Assembly (NCBI RefSeq): GCF_036173105.1 | Contig: NZ_CP108053.1 | Location: 7,068,001-7,132,000 of the forward strand | DNA from: Streptomyces sp. NBC_00287 | GTDB taxonomy: Bacteria; Actinomycetota; Actinomycetes; Streptomycetales; Streptomycetaceae | Reading direction: 5' to 3' | DNA: 64,000 nucleotides | Shown here: in pieces, positions 44,015-52,191 of the stretch | Position numbering within the stretch: the stretch's first letter is position 1 | Layout of the letters: the number at the start of each line of letters is the position of its first letter | Notes under the pieces: generated by a model | Told to the model about the DNA's origin: nothing | What the model saw: the letters and a program-made list of their open reading frames with translations, nothing else | Databases searched by the model: none | Translations under genes and position numbers: made by a program

Positions 44015-46017
44015 TCGACAAGATCCGTTACGGCGGTGACTACAACCCGGAGCAGTGGCCGGAGCCGGTCTGGGACGACGACCACCGGCTGTTCGACCGG
44101 GCCCGGATCGACACCCTCACCGTCGGCGTCTTCTCCTGGTCCCTCACCCAACCGGGCGAGGACATCTACGACTTCACGATCCTCGACCGCATCCTCGACC
44201 GGGCCGCCGCCGAGAACCGCCGGGTCTGCCTCGCGACCGGCACCGCCGCGCTCCCGCCCTGGCTCGCCCGGCGCCACCCCGAGGTCAACCGCACCGACTT
44301 CGAGGGCCGCCGCCACCGCTACGGCCAGCGCCACAACTTCTGCCCCAGCTCACCCGCCTACCGCCGACTCTCGACGGCCATGGCGGCGAGGCTCGCCGAA
44401 CGCTACGCCGACCACCCGGCGCTGCTCGCCTGGCACATCAACAACGAGTACAGCGGCGCCTGTTACTGCGAGCTGTGCGCCGAGGCCTTCCGTGACTGGC
44501 TGCTGGACCGGCACGGCACTCTGGACGCCCTCAACGACGCCTGGTGCACGACCTTCTGGTCCCACCGCTACACGGATTGGGCGGAGATCGAGCCCCCCAG
44601 CGCCCTCACCGAGCACTGGCGCGGCCCCGACCACACCGCCTTCCAGGGCCTCACCCTGGACTACCACCGCTTCACCACCGACGCGCTGCTCGGCTGCTTC
44701 CTCGCCGAGAAGGAGGCGATCCGGCGGCACGACGCGGTCACCCCCGTCACCACCAACTTCATGGGCATGTTTCGCCCCCTCGACTACCACCGCTGGGCGT
44801 CCCACCTCGACTTCGCCTCCTGGGACAGTTACCCGCCCCTCGACGCCCCGCCGACCTGGCCCGCCCTCGCCCACGACCTGATGCGCGGCCTGAAGGACGG
44901 CGCCCCCTTCTGGCTGATGGAACAGACCCCGTCGACGATGGCCTGCCGTGATGTGAACCCCCTGCGCAGGCCAGGGGAGTTGCGCCTCGCCACCTTCCAG
45001 GCGATCGCCCACGGCGCCGACGCCGCCCTGTACTTCCAGATGCGCGCCTCCCGGGGCGCCTGCGAGAAGTACCACGGTGCCGTCATAGGCCACGCGGGAC
45101 GCGACGACACCCGGGTCTTCCGCGAAGTCGCCGAGCTGGGCCGCGAGTTGGAGCTGCTCGGTGAGACGACCCTCGGCGCCCGTACCCCCGCCCGCACCGC
45201 GCTCCTCTTCGACTGGGACAGCTGGTGGGCCCTGGAGATGTCCGACGGCCCCTCCCGGCTGGTCAAGTACCAGGACGTGGTGCACGCCTACTACCGGGCC
45301 GCCCGCGAGGCCGGCGCCGACGTGGACGTCGTCCCGGTCACCGCCGACCTCACCCCGTACGACGTGGTTCTCGCCCCCGTCCTGCACATGGTCAAGGACG
45401 ACCTGGTGACCCGCCTGGAGGCGGTGACCGCACGCGGCGGAACCGTCCTCGCCACCTTCCTCTCCGGCCGCGTCGACGTCCACGACCGCGCCTTCCTCAC
45501 CGACGTCCCCGGTCCGCTCGCCCCGCTCATGGGCGTCCGCGTCGACGAATGGGACGCCCGGCAGCCGGAGTTCGCCCAGACGGTCCGCTTCGGCGAACTG
45601 GCCTGCGAGGCACGCCTGGTCTTCGAGCTCGTCCAGTTGCGCGGCGCCACCCCGATCGGCACCTACGGCACCGACTTCTACGCGGGCACCCCCGCCGTCA
45701 CCCGCAACAAGACCGGCCGAGGCGAGGCCTGGTACGTCGCCACCGCCCTCGACCGGCCCGGCGTGGACTGGGTCGTACGCCGGATCCTCGCCCGCCACGG
45801 CCTGCTCGGCCCGTACGCCGACCGCCCGGAGGTGGAGACCGCGACCCGCGTCGCCCCCGACGGCACCCGCCTGCTCTTCGTCCTCAACCACGACTCAGAA
45901 GCAGTCCAGTTGACGGCAACGGCATCCTCCATCGACCTGCTGACCGGCAAACGGGTCGAGGAACACGACCCGTTCACTCTCGACCCGGTCGGCGTCGCGA
46001 TCCTCCGCCTCAACTGA
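44011..46017 (+). CDS. GH42 beta-galactosidase (or alpha-L-arabinopyranosidase)
   Basis: A 668-residue intracellular GH42 enzyme: the opening YGGDYNPEQWPE, acid/base in WHINNEYSGACYC (which also has the zinc-cluster cysteines CYCELC), and nucleophile in WLMEQTPSTMA. Trimerisation and C-terminal beta domains follow. ATG overlaps the DUF624 stop. In an operon with a beta-xylosidase it may remove galactose or arabinopyranose side groups from hemicellulose oligosaccharides. Confidence 0.92.
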   Translation: MIDKIRYGGDYNPEQWPEPVWDDDHRLFDRARIDTLTVGVFSWSLTQPGEDIYDFTILDRILDRAAAENRRVCLATGTAALPPWLARRHPEVNRTDFEGRRHRYGQRHNFCPSSPAYRRLSTAMAARLAERYADHPALLAWHINNEYSGACYCELCAEAFRDWLLDRHGTLDALNDAWCTTFWSHRYTDWAEIEPPSALTEHWRGPDHTAFQGLTLDYHRFTTDALLGCFLAEKEAIRRHDAVTPVTTNFMGMFRPLDYHRWASHLDFASWDSYPPLDAPPTWPALAHDLMRGLKDGAPFWLMEQTPSTMACRDVNPLRRPGELRLATFQAIAHGADAALYFQMRASRGACEKYHGAVIGHAGRDDTRVFREVAELGRELELLGETTLGARTPARTALLFDWDSWWALEMSDGPSRLVKYQDVVHAYYRAAREAGADVDVVPVTADLTPYDVVLAPVLHMVKDDLVTRLEAVTARGGTVLATFLSGRVDVHDRAFLTDVPGPLAPLMGVRVDEWDARQPEFAQTVRFGELACEARLVFELVQLRGATPIGTYGTDFYAGTPAVTRNKTGRGEAWYVATALDRPGVDWVVRRILARHGLLGPYADRPEVETATRVAPDGTRLLFVLNHDSEAVQLTATASSIDLLTGKRVEEHDPFTLDPVGVAILRLN

Positions 46018-47428
46018 TGTCGACGACACGTGCCCAGGACGGCGGGGTGTCAGGGACGTAGTCCGGATTCGCCTCGTTCACGGCGCCGGCGGGACGGGGG
46101 AAGAGGCCGACGACGGTACGGCAGGGCGGCGGCGCGGAGGGCCACGGTGTCTGACCGTCCGTCAGGGCGACGATCACGTCCGGGCGGGGCCGGGAGCGGA
46201 GCGCCCGGGCGAAACCGGAGCGCAGATCCGTGCCCCCGCCGCCGATCAGCTCGATGTCCTCGGCGCGGCAGAGCGGGACGGCGACCCCGGCCGCCGCGTC
46301 GCAGGAGATCACCGAGACCAGGTCGCGCCGTCCGCCGACCGCCCGCGTGATCGCCGCCACCTCCAGCAATGCGCAGCCCAGTTCGGCATCGCTCACCGAC
46401 CCGGAGGTGTCGATCACCACGCAGACCCTCGGCGGGGTACGGCGCAGGCTCGGCAGGACCACCCCGGGGAGGGCGGCCGAGCGCCGGGACGGACGCCGGT
46501 AGGTGTGGTTCTCGCCCACCCCCGGCGCACTCGCCGCGGAGCGTATCGCTGCCCCCAGCAACTGCCGCCACGGCTGCGGGGGATGGAAGGCCTCGTCCGC
46601 CCATCGGCGCCACCCCTCCGGAGCGTCGCCCGGTCGGCCCTTGATCCCCTCGGCGACCCGGAAGCGCACCGCGTCCCGCTGTTGCCTGGTCAGCCCATGG
46701 GCCCCCTCGGGTCCCAGCTCCCACGGCCGCGCCTCGCCGTCGGCACCGCCGCCGCAGTCCAGCCAGGCCAGGTCGGCGGCGAGCCCGGACAGCGACGCCC
46801 TGCTCAGGTACTCCTCCATCAGCAGCCCGTCGGGCAGCCGCAGCAGAGACGGCAGGATCGCACCGGCGGGCCGGGGCAACCCGTCGCCGTAGATGTCGTC
46901 GTTGATCTCGAAGTCGGCGGCGATGTTCCGCCGCAGCCTCCCCCAGCCTTCGGCCGGGGGGACCCCCATCTCGCTTCGCTCGCCGGACCCGTACTCCTCG
47001 TTCTCCCGGGCATAGCGCTCACCCCGCGCATGGTGGTCCCGGAGCAGATGGGAGACCTCGTGCACCCAGACGCCCGCCAGCTCCTCGACCGGGGTGCGCG
47101 CCACGAAGCCGGGGGAGACATAGCAGCGCCAGTGCGCGTCGACCGCCATCGTCGGCACCGAACGGTCCTCCACGACCTGGAGTGCGAAGAGCGCGACGGC
47201 GAGGTAGGGGCGGACCTTGACCGCGTGCAGGCGGGCGGCCAGCAACTTCTCCATGTCCAGGGGGAGTCCGGGCGGGCTGTGCGTTCGGCCGGGACCGACC
47301 GGTGCTGCCGGCACGGTCGCCCGCACCGGGCGCGGCGGCGGAGGTGGGGACATCGGGCGCGGCAGGGGGCGCCGGCGCTTCACGGTCCCCGTCGTCGCCG
47401 TACCCCCGAGGCCCACAACCCCCGTCAT
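46010..47428 (-). CDS. VWA-like protein with HExxH metallopeptidase domain (DUF2201 type)
   Basis: A 472-residue protein. After a Pro-rich N-terminus, a metallopeptidase-like domain has HEVSHLLRDHH (about residue 123) and AADFEINDD, the expected zinc ligands. The C-terminal part is a VWA-like domain with the MIDAS motif DTSGSVSD (about residue 340), GGTDLRSG and LTDGQTPW. ATGA overlap with the upstream MoxR-type ATPase shows one operon. Such pairs are thought to act as chaperone or maturation systems; target unknown. It overlaps the GH42 3' end by 8 bases. Confidence 0.85.
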   Translation of the reverse strand: MTGVVGLGGTATTGTVKRRRPLPRPMSPPPPPRPVRATVPAAPVGPGRTHSPPGLPLDMEKLLAARLHAVKVRPYLAVALFALQVVEDRSVPTMAVDAHWRCYVSPGFVARTPVEELAGVWVHEVSHLLRDHHARGERYARENEEYGSGERSEMGVPPAEGWGRLRRNIAADFEINDDIYGDGLPRPAGAILPSLLRLPDGLLMEEYLSRASLSGLAADLAWLDCGGGADGEARPWELGPEGAHGLTRQQRDAVRFRVAEGIKGRPGDAPEGWRRWADEAFHPPQPWRQLLGAAIRSAASAPGVGENHTYRRPSRRSAALPGVVLPSLRRTPPRVCVVIDTSGSVSDAELGCALLEVAAITRAVGGRRDLVSVISCDAAAGVAVPLCRAEDIELIGGGGTDLRSGFARALRSRPRPDVIVALTDGQTPWPSAPPPCRTVVGLFPRPAGAVNEANPDYVPDTPPSWARVVDIS

Positions 47429-48666
47429 CGGCGCACACCCTGCGCCAGTGCGGCCTCCGCCCGCTCCACCGACCGGTCCGCGCGCTCGGCGAGACCGACG
47501 ACCGCTGCCAACCGTTCCACCGCCTCCGGTACCGCCCAGTCGTCGCGCCGCACCGCGGCCAGCGCCTTCGCCGGGGCGACCAGCAGGTCCGGCGCGCCGG
47601 TCTCGAGGGCGCGGACCAGTACCGCCCAGCCTGCCTCCCAGCGCTCCCGTTCCGGCCGTGCTCCGACGGCGGCCACCACCGCCTCCAGCGCGGCCTGTCG
47701 CAGATCGCCCCGCTCCGGCAGCTCGGCGCCTGCGGGATCGGCCAGCAGCGACTCCGGGTCCGGCAGGTCCATCCGGTCCAGGTGGGCGAGGAGCTCAAGA
47801 CCCGGTCCGTCTCCCACCGCGCCCCGCACCAGCAGCGCCAGCACCTCCCGGGAGACGGCGGCCGCCGTACCGAAGGCCAGCAGGGTCAGCGCGGCCTCCC
47901 AGCTGCGGGGTGAGGGCCAGGCTCCGCCGCGCCGGGTCTCGGTGCTCGGCAGCCGGTGGATCAGCGTCGGCCGGGCCTTCAGGAAGCCGCACACCGCGCG
48001 CCGCGCGAAGGCCACCGCCTCCGACAGCCGGTCCGGCTCCAGACGGGGCAGCTCGGCCCGGGGCCAGACCCCGCCGAGACCCCGCACCACCACGTCCCGG
48101 TCGTGCACCCAGTACAGGTGCACGAACCGGTTGGCCAGCGGCGGGCTCAGCTCCCACCCGTCCGCCGCCGACGCGCGCGGGTTGGCGGCGGCCACGATCC
48201 GTACCCCGGGCGGCAGTTGCAGTGCACCGACCCTGCGCTCCAGCACGACCCGGAGCAGCGCGGCCTGGACGGCCGGGGTGGCGGTGGACAGTTCGTCCAG
48301 GAAGAGCAGGCCCCGCCCGGCTCGTACCAACTCCACGGCCCACTGCGGCGGCGCCATCGGCACGCCCTGCACCGCCGGGTCGTCGCCCACGATGGGCAGC
48401 CCGGAGAAGTCGGTCGGCTCGTGGACGCTGGCGATCACGGTCGTCAGCGGCAGATCGAGGGAGGCGGCGAGCTGGGTCAGCGCCGCGGTCTTGCCGATGC
48501 CCGGCTCGCCCCAGAGCAGCACCGGCAGATCGGCCGCGACGGCCAGGGTGAGCGCTTCGAGCTGCTCGTCGGGGCGCGGTTCGGTGGTCGTCGTCCGAAG
48601 GAGTGTCAGGAGGTCGTCAGCGAGGGCGAGTTGGGGGTCGATGGACAGCAGCGTGCTGGAAGTCAT
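47425..48666 (-). CDS. MoxR-family AAA+ ATPase
   Basis: A 413-residue ATPase. Seen: Walker A GEPGIGKTA, Walker B GLLFLDELSTATPAVQAALLRVV, and sensor-1 region RIVAAANP. ATG 48666 is chosen since AGGTGA lies 6 bases before it; ATG and GTG codons just upstream would place that site too close. Partner of the VWA-metallopeptidase downstream, with which MoxR proteins typically form a remodelling complex. Confidence 0.87.
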   Translation of the reverse strand: MTSSTLLSIDPQLALADDLLTLLRTTTTEPRPDEQLEALTLAVAADLPVLLWGEPGIGKTAALTQLAASLDLPLTTVIASVHEPTDFSGLPIVGDDPAVQGVPMAPPQWAVELVRAGRGLLFLDELSTATPAVQAALLRVVLERRVGALQLPPGVRIVAAANPRASAADGWELSPPLANRFVHLYWVHDRDVVVRGLGGVWPRAELPRLEPDRLSEAVAFARRAVCGFLKARPTLIHRLPSTETRRGGAWPSPRSWEAALTLLAFGTAAAVSREVLALLVRGAVGDGPGLELLAHLDRMDLPDPESLLADPAGAELPERGDLRQAALEAVVAAVGARPERERWEAGWAVLVRALETGAPDLLVAPAKALAAVRRDDWAVPEAVERLAAVVGLAERADRSVERAEAALAQGVRR

Positions 48667-48741
48667 GGGCATCACCTATGCAGGTCGAGAGCGAGGGACA
48701 GCCGCGAGGGCCGAAGATGAAAGGGGACGAGGTCGTCCCGG

Positions 48742-50112
48742 TCAGGAGGCCATGCCGGTACGGGGCCGGGCCCGGTTGCCGCGCTTGCTGCGCCACATGG
48801 GGGGCGTACGTCGGTCGAGCCGGGGACGATGCGCGTCGCCCCCGCCACCGGCAGCGGGGTGCACGGCGACCAGCCCCGAGCGGAAGAGCCCGTGCTCGAT
48901 GCGGCGGGCCGCGGCCGACTCCAGTTCCTCCCGGAGCGGCCCGTCGCGCAGCATCGCACCGGGACCGAGCAGCCCTTCGACCACGGCCAGCGCCCCGGCG
49001 ACATCACCGTGGCGGAGCCGCTCCCGGACCGCCGGCAGCGCCTCCGGGCTGCGGTGCACCGCGTCGATCGCCCGCAGACAGGGCAGCGGTGGCCCGCCGA
49101 GCGCCACCAGCAGCTCCTCCCGGCGCAGTTCGGCCGGGTGATGGTCGACCGCTGTCAGTACCCCGTCCCGCAGCGCGATCCGATGCACCTCGCCCCGGCA
49201 CTCCACCCGATGCGGATCGCCGGGTTCGGGAACCGGGCGGTTCACCGGTGCCGAGCCATACCCCGCCAACGCGGCGGCGACGAGCGGATGCAGCCGGTCG
49301 GCCGTGATCAGCCCGGCCCGCAACAGCTCCAGATCCGGCAGCACCCGGGCCGCCGCCTCCGGCAGCACCGGAAGCGCCGCGACCTCCTGCGACGGCAGCG
49401 CCCGACGCAGCGGCCGCAGCGTCGGGACATGGCTGTCGTCGGGGGCGACGAGTTCGAGCACGGCGCGGCTGCGCGCGTCGAGCCGTACGGTGAAGGCCCC
49501 GCGAGGGCGGCCCTCGGCCCGCAACAGCAGTTCGGCCTCGGTGGCCCAACTCGCCGTATTCCACGTGGAGTCGGGAACGCCGTCGGCAGCGCATCGCCGC
49601 GCCAGCTCGCCGCTGCGCCCGGAGTCCCAGAGGTGTCGGTGCAGATCGAGCCGGAAACGCCGGTCGGGATACGGGTGCGGATGGTGCCCGGGGGCGGGGC
49701 TCCCGGACTCCTCCCACAGGGCCAGGGACATCCGCTGTCCGGCGTCCGCCCAGGCGGGAGGCGTCCGCACCACCAGCTGCGCCGACCCTGGATAGCGGGC
49801 CAGCGTGAGCGTGAGGCCGGGCCGCAGCCGCCCGTCGGGGGCGATCCGCGGCATGTGCCAGCGGAGCAGATCCGGCGCCAGCCGACGCAGATCCGCTCTG
49901 AGGCGGGTGACGAGTTCGGTGCCGTGGCGGTCGCGCACGGCGCGCAGATCGAGATCGACGTCGACCCGGGCGGCAGCGCAGGCCCCGGCCCAGTCACCGG
50001 CTGCACGCCGCGAGGTCGCGGTCTCGATCATGGACAGTGGCACGGCGTACTCACGTACGCGCTGCCACATCGACAGGCGGGTCGGAATCTCCTTCGCGAA
50101 GTGAGGTGCCAT
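48742..50112 (-). CDS. Hypothetical protein of the MoxR/VWA operon
   Basis: A 456-residue protein not recognised as a named family. It is soluble, Arg- and Leu-rich, with a basic tail (WRSKRGNRARPRTGMAS) and no enzymatic motif seen. ATG 50112 has AAGGTGAG 5 bases upstream. It is the first gene on this strand before the MoxR ATPase (75 bases), so it likely belongs to the same three-gene module. Confidence 0.7.
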   Translation of the reverse strand: MAPHFAKEIPTRLSMWQRVREYAVPLSMIETATSRRAAGDWAGACAAARVDVDLDLRAVRDRHGTELVTRLRADLRRLAPDLLRWHMPRIAPDGRLRPGLTLTLARYPGSAQLVVRTPPAWADAGQRMSLALWEESGSPAPGHHPHPYPDRRFRLDLHRHLWDSGRSGELARRCAADGVPDSTWNTASWATEAELLLRAEGRPRGAFTVRLDARSRAVLELVAPDDSHVPTLRPLRRALPSQEVAALPVLPEAAARVLPDLELLRAGLITADRLHPLVAAALAGYGSAPVNRPVPEPGDPHRVECRGEVHRIALRDGVLTAVDHHPAELRREELLVALGGPPLPCLRAIDAVHRSPEALPAVRERLRHGDVAGALAVVEGLLGPGAMLRDGPLREELESAAARRIEHGLFRSGLVAVHPAAGGGGDAHRPRLDRRTPPMWRSKRGNRARPRTGMAS

Positions 50113-50201
50113 CAGCACTCACCTTGCGTGGACGATTCCCCCAATCCGAATGAGGTGAAGTTCTTCATCGTCGGCATCATAAGCACGGCGATCACGATCT
50201 G

Positions 50202-52175
50202 TCAGTAGAGGGTCCGCCCACGCTCGTCCGGCACCCCGGACTTCCGGAAGAAGTAACTGTTGATCTGATCCCGCCACTCCCGGGCGCTGCGCAGCTGCTC
50301 CTCGAACCGCTCCGCCACCCGCGCATGGCGCGCCGGATCGACGAGGCCGTCGAGCGAGGCCCACACCTCCCGGGCCGCCGCCACCTCCTCCACGCCCTCG
50401 AAGTGCGTGTCGTAGATGTGTTGGATCACCGTCTTCCCGCTGTGCAGCATGTGGCCGTACACCACATGGTGGAAGAACAGCAGCAGTTCATCGGGACAGG
50501 ACGACGGTGACTCGTAGACCTCGGCCCAGGGCTTGGCGTACTGCGCCGCGTACCCCGTCCCGGTCGCCGCGCTCCGGTCCACGCCCACGCCGTCCCGGTC
50601 GGCGAAGTGATAGGTGCCCCAAGGGCTGTACTCATAGCCGTCCACGCTCGGCCCGTAGTGGTGCCCCGGCTGCACCATGAACCCCACTCCCAGCGGCGCG
50701 GTGTACTTCTCGTACGTCCGCCAGGAGCCGTCGAGCACGGCGTGCAGCCCGCCGACGAGCCGCTCGGGGGCGTCCGGGAAGGTGAGCCGGATCCAGTCGT
50801 CCAGCACCGCACGGGGGTCCGCGTCCGGTTCCCAGGCGAGCCGCCCGAAGGTGTACAGGTTGGCCTGGGCCAGCGGATGCCCGGTCCAGAAGGGGTCGGC
50901 ACCGGCGTTGGACACGGCGACCAGACCGTCGGCCAGGTCGCCGACCCGGGTCGTGCCCTCAGGACGGAACCGCAGCGCCTCGCTCCACATCGGGCCCAGC
51001 CAGCACACATGCCGCTGCTGCCCGGTGTACTCCTGCGTGGCCTGCACCTCCACCGCCAGCCGGGTGTTCGGCATCGCGCCGATGAGCGGCGAGACGGGCT
51101 CGCGCACTTGGAAGTCCATCGGCCCGTGCTTCACCTGGAGCACCGCGTTCTCCGCGAACTCCCCGTCCAGCGGCACGAAATGGTCGTACGCCGCCCGCGC
51201 CCGGTCCGTCGAGCGGTCCCGCCAGTCCTGGCGATGGTCGTAGACGAACGCCCGCCAGCGGACCGTGCCGCCGTACGGCTCCAGCGCTGCCGCCAGCATG
51301 TTCGCCCCGTCGGCATGGCTGCGGCCGTACGCGAACGGGCCCGGCCGGCCCTCGGAGTCCGCCTTCACCAGATACCCGCCGAAGTCCGGAATCGCCTCGT
51401 ACACCTCCGCGGTCGCCCGCTCCCACCACCGCCGCACCCGGGCGTCCAGCGGATCGGCGGTGTCCAGGCCCCCGAGCACGATCGGCGCGGCGAAGGTCAC
51501 CGACAGATGCGTGCTGATCCCGTACGGCCTGAGTGCGTCGGCGATCCGGGCCACGTCACCGATCCGCTCGGTCAGCAGCCGGGCCTCGGTCTCGTGCACA
51601 TTGACGTTGTTCACGGCGACGGCGTTGATCCCGCAGGCCGCCAGCAGCCTGCCGTACACCCGCACCCGCTCCAGATCGCCGCGCGCCCGTCCGTCCCGCC
51701 AGAACAGGGACCCGCCGGAGTAGCCGCGCTCGACCTGGCCCATCACCGGATGCACGGCCACGTTGTCCCAGTGGTCCAGCATGCGCTGGGCGAGCGTTGG
51801 ACGGTGGGTCTGCCGAGGGCGTTCGCCCTGGAACGCCGCTTCGCCGAGGCGGACGACGTGGAAGAAGCCGTACAGCAGTCCGGCCCCGCCGGTCGCGCGG
51901 ACGGTCGTACGGCCGTCCGCTCGCTCGCTGGTGAACGCCTCCGAGGCATCGGCGCCGGAGAGCTCCAGCACCAGGTCGCACGGTTCGGGGGAAGCATCGC
52001 GCTCGACGCTTCCCCCGAACCGCGCACAGGCCTCCGCCACTTCACCGTGCACCGTGTCCACCAGCGGACCCGATCCGCGGATCAGGGTCCGCCGGCTGCC
52101 GAGGGGCCGAAAGGCCTCGGGCGGCAGCCAGGCAGGGTCGACACCCTCGGGCAGCACGGGCACGGGAAGCGGCAT
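50202..52175 (-). CDS. GH67 alpha-glucuronidase
   Basis: A 657-residue intracellular enzyme that cuts (methyl)glucuronic acid from aldouronic acids of glucuronoxylan. Seen: RMLDHWDNVAVHPVMGQVERGYSGGSLFW and GGYLVKADSEGRPGPFAYGRSHADGANMLA, both characteristic of GH67 including catalytic-pair regions. It lies 16 bases after the GH92 gene on the same strand and is probably co-transcribed with it. The C-terminal GVPDERGRTLY end agrees with the family. Confidence 0.92.
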   Translation of the reverse strand: MPLPVPVLPEGVDPAWLPPEAFRPLGSRRTLIRGSGPLVDTVHGEVAEACARFGGSVERDASPEPCDLVLELSGADASEAFTSERADGRTTVRATGGAGLLYGFFHVVRLGEAAFQGERPRQTHRPTLAQRMLDHWDNVAVHPVMGQVERGYSGGSLFWRDGRARGDLERVRVYGRLLAACGINAVAVNNVNVHETEARLLTERIGDVARIADALRPYGISTHLSVTFAAPIVLGGLDTADPLDARVRRWWERATAEVYEAIPDFGGYLVKADSEGRPGPFAYGRSHADGANMLAAALEPYGGTVRWRAFVYDHRQDWRDRSTDRARAAYDHFVPLDGEFAENAVLQVKHGPMDFQVREPVSPLIGAMPNTRLAVEVQATQEYTGQQRHVCWLGPMWSEALRFRPEGTTRVGDLADGLVAVSNAGADPFWTGHPLAQANLYTFGRLAWEPDADPRAVLDDWIRLTFPDAPERLVGGLHAVLDGSWRTYEKYTAPLGVGFMVQPGHHYGPSVDGYEYSPWGTYHFADRDGVGVDRSAATGTGYAAQYAKPWAEVYESPSSCPDELLLFFHHVVYGHMLHSGKTVIQHIYDTHFEGVEEVAAAREVWASLDGLVDPARHARVAERFEEQLRSAREWRDQINSYFFRKSGVPDERGRTLY

Positions 52176-52191
52176 GAGACCCCAACTCTCC

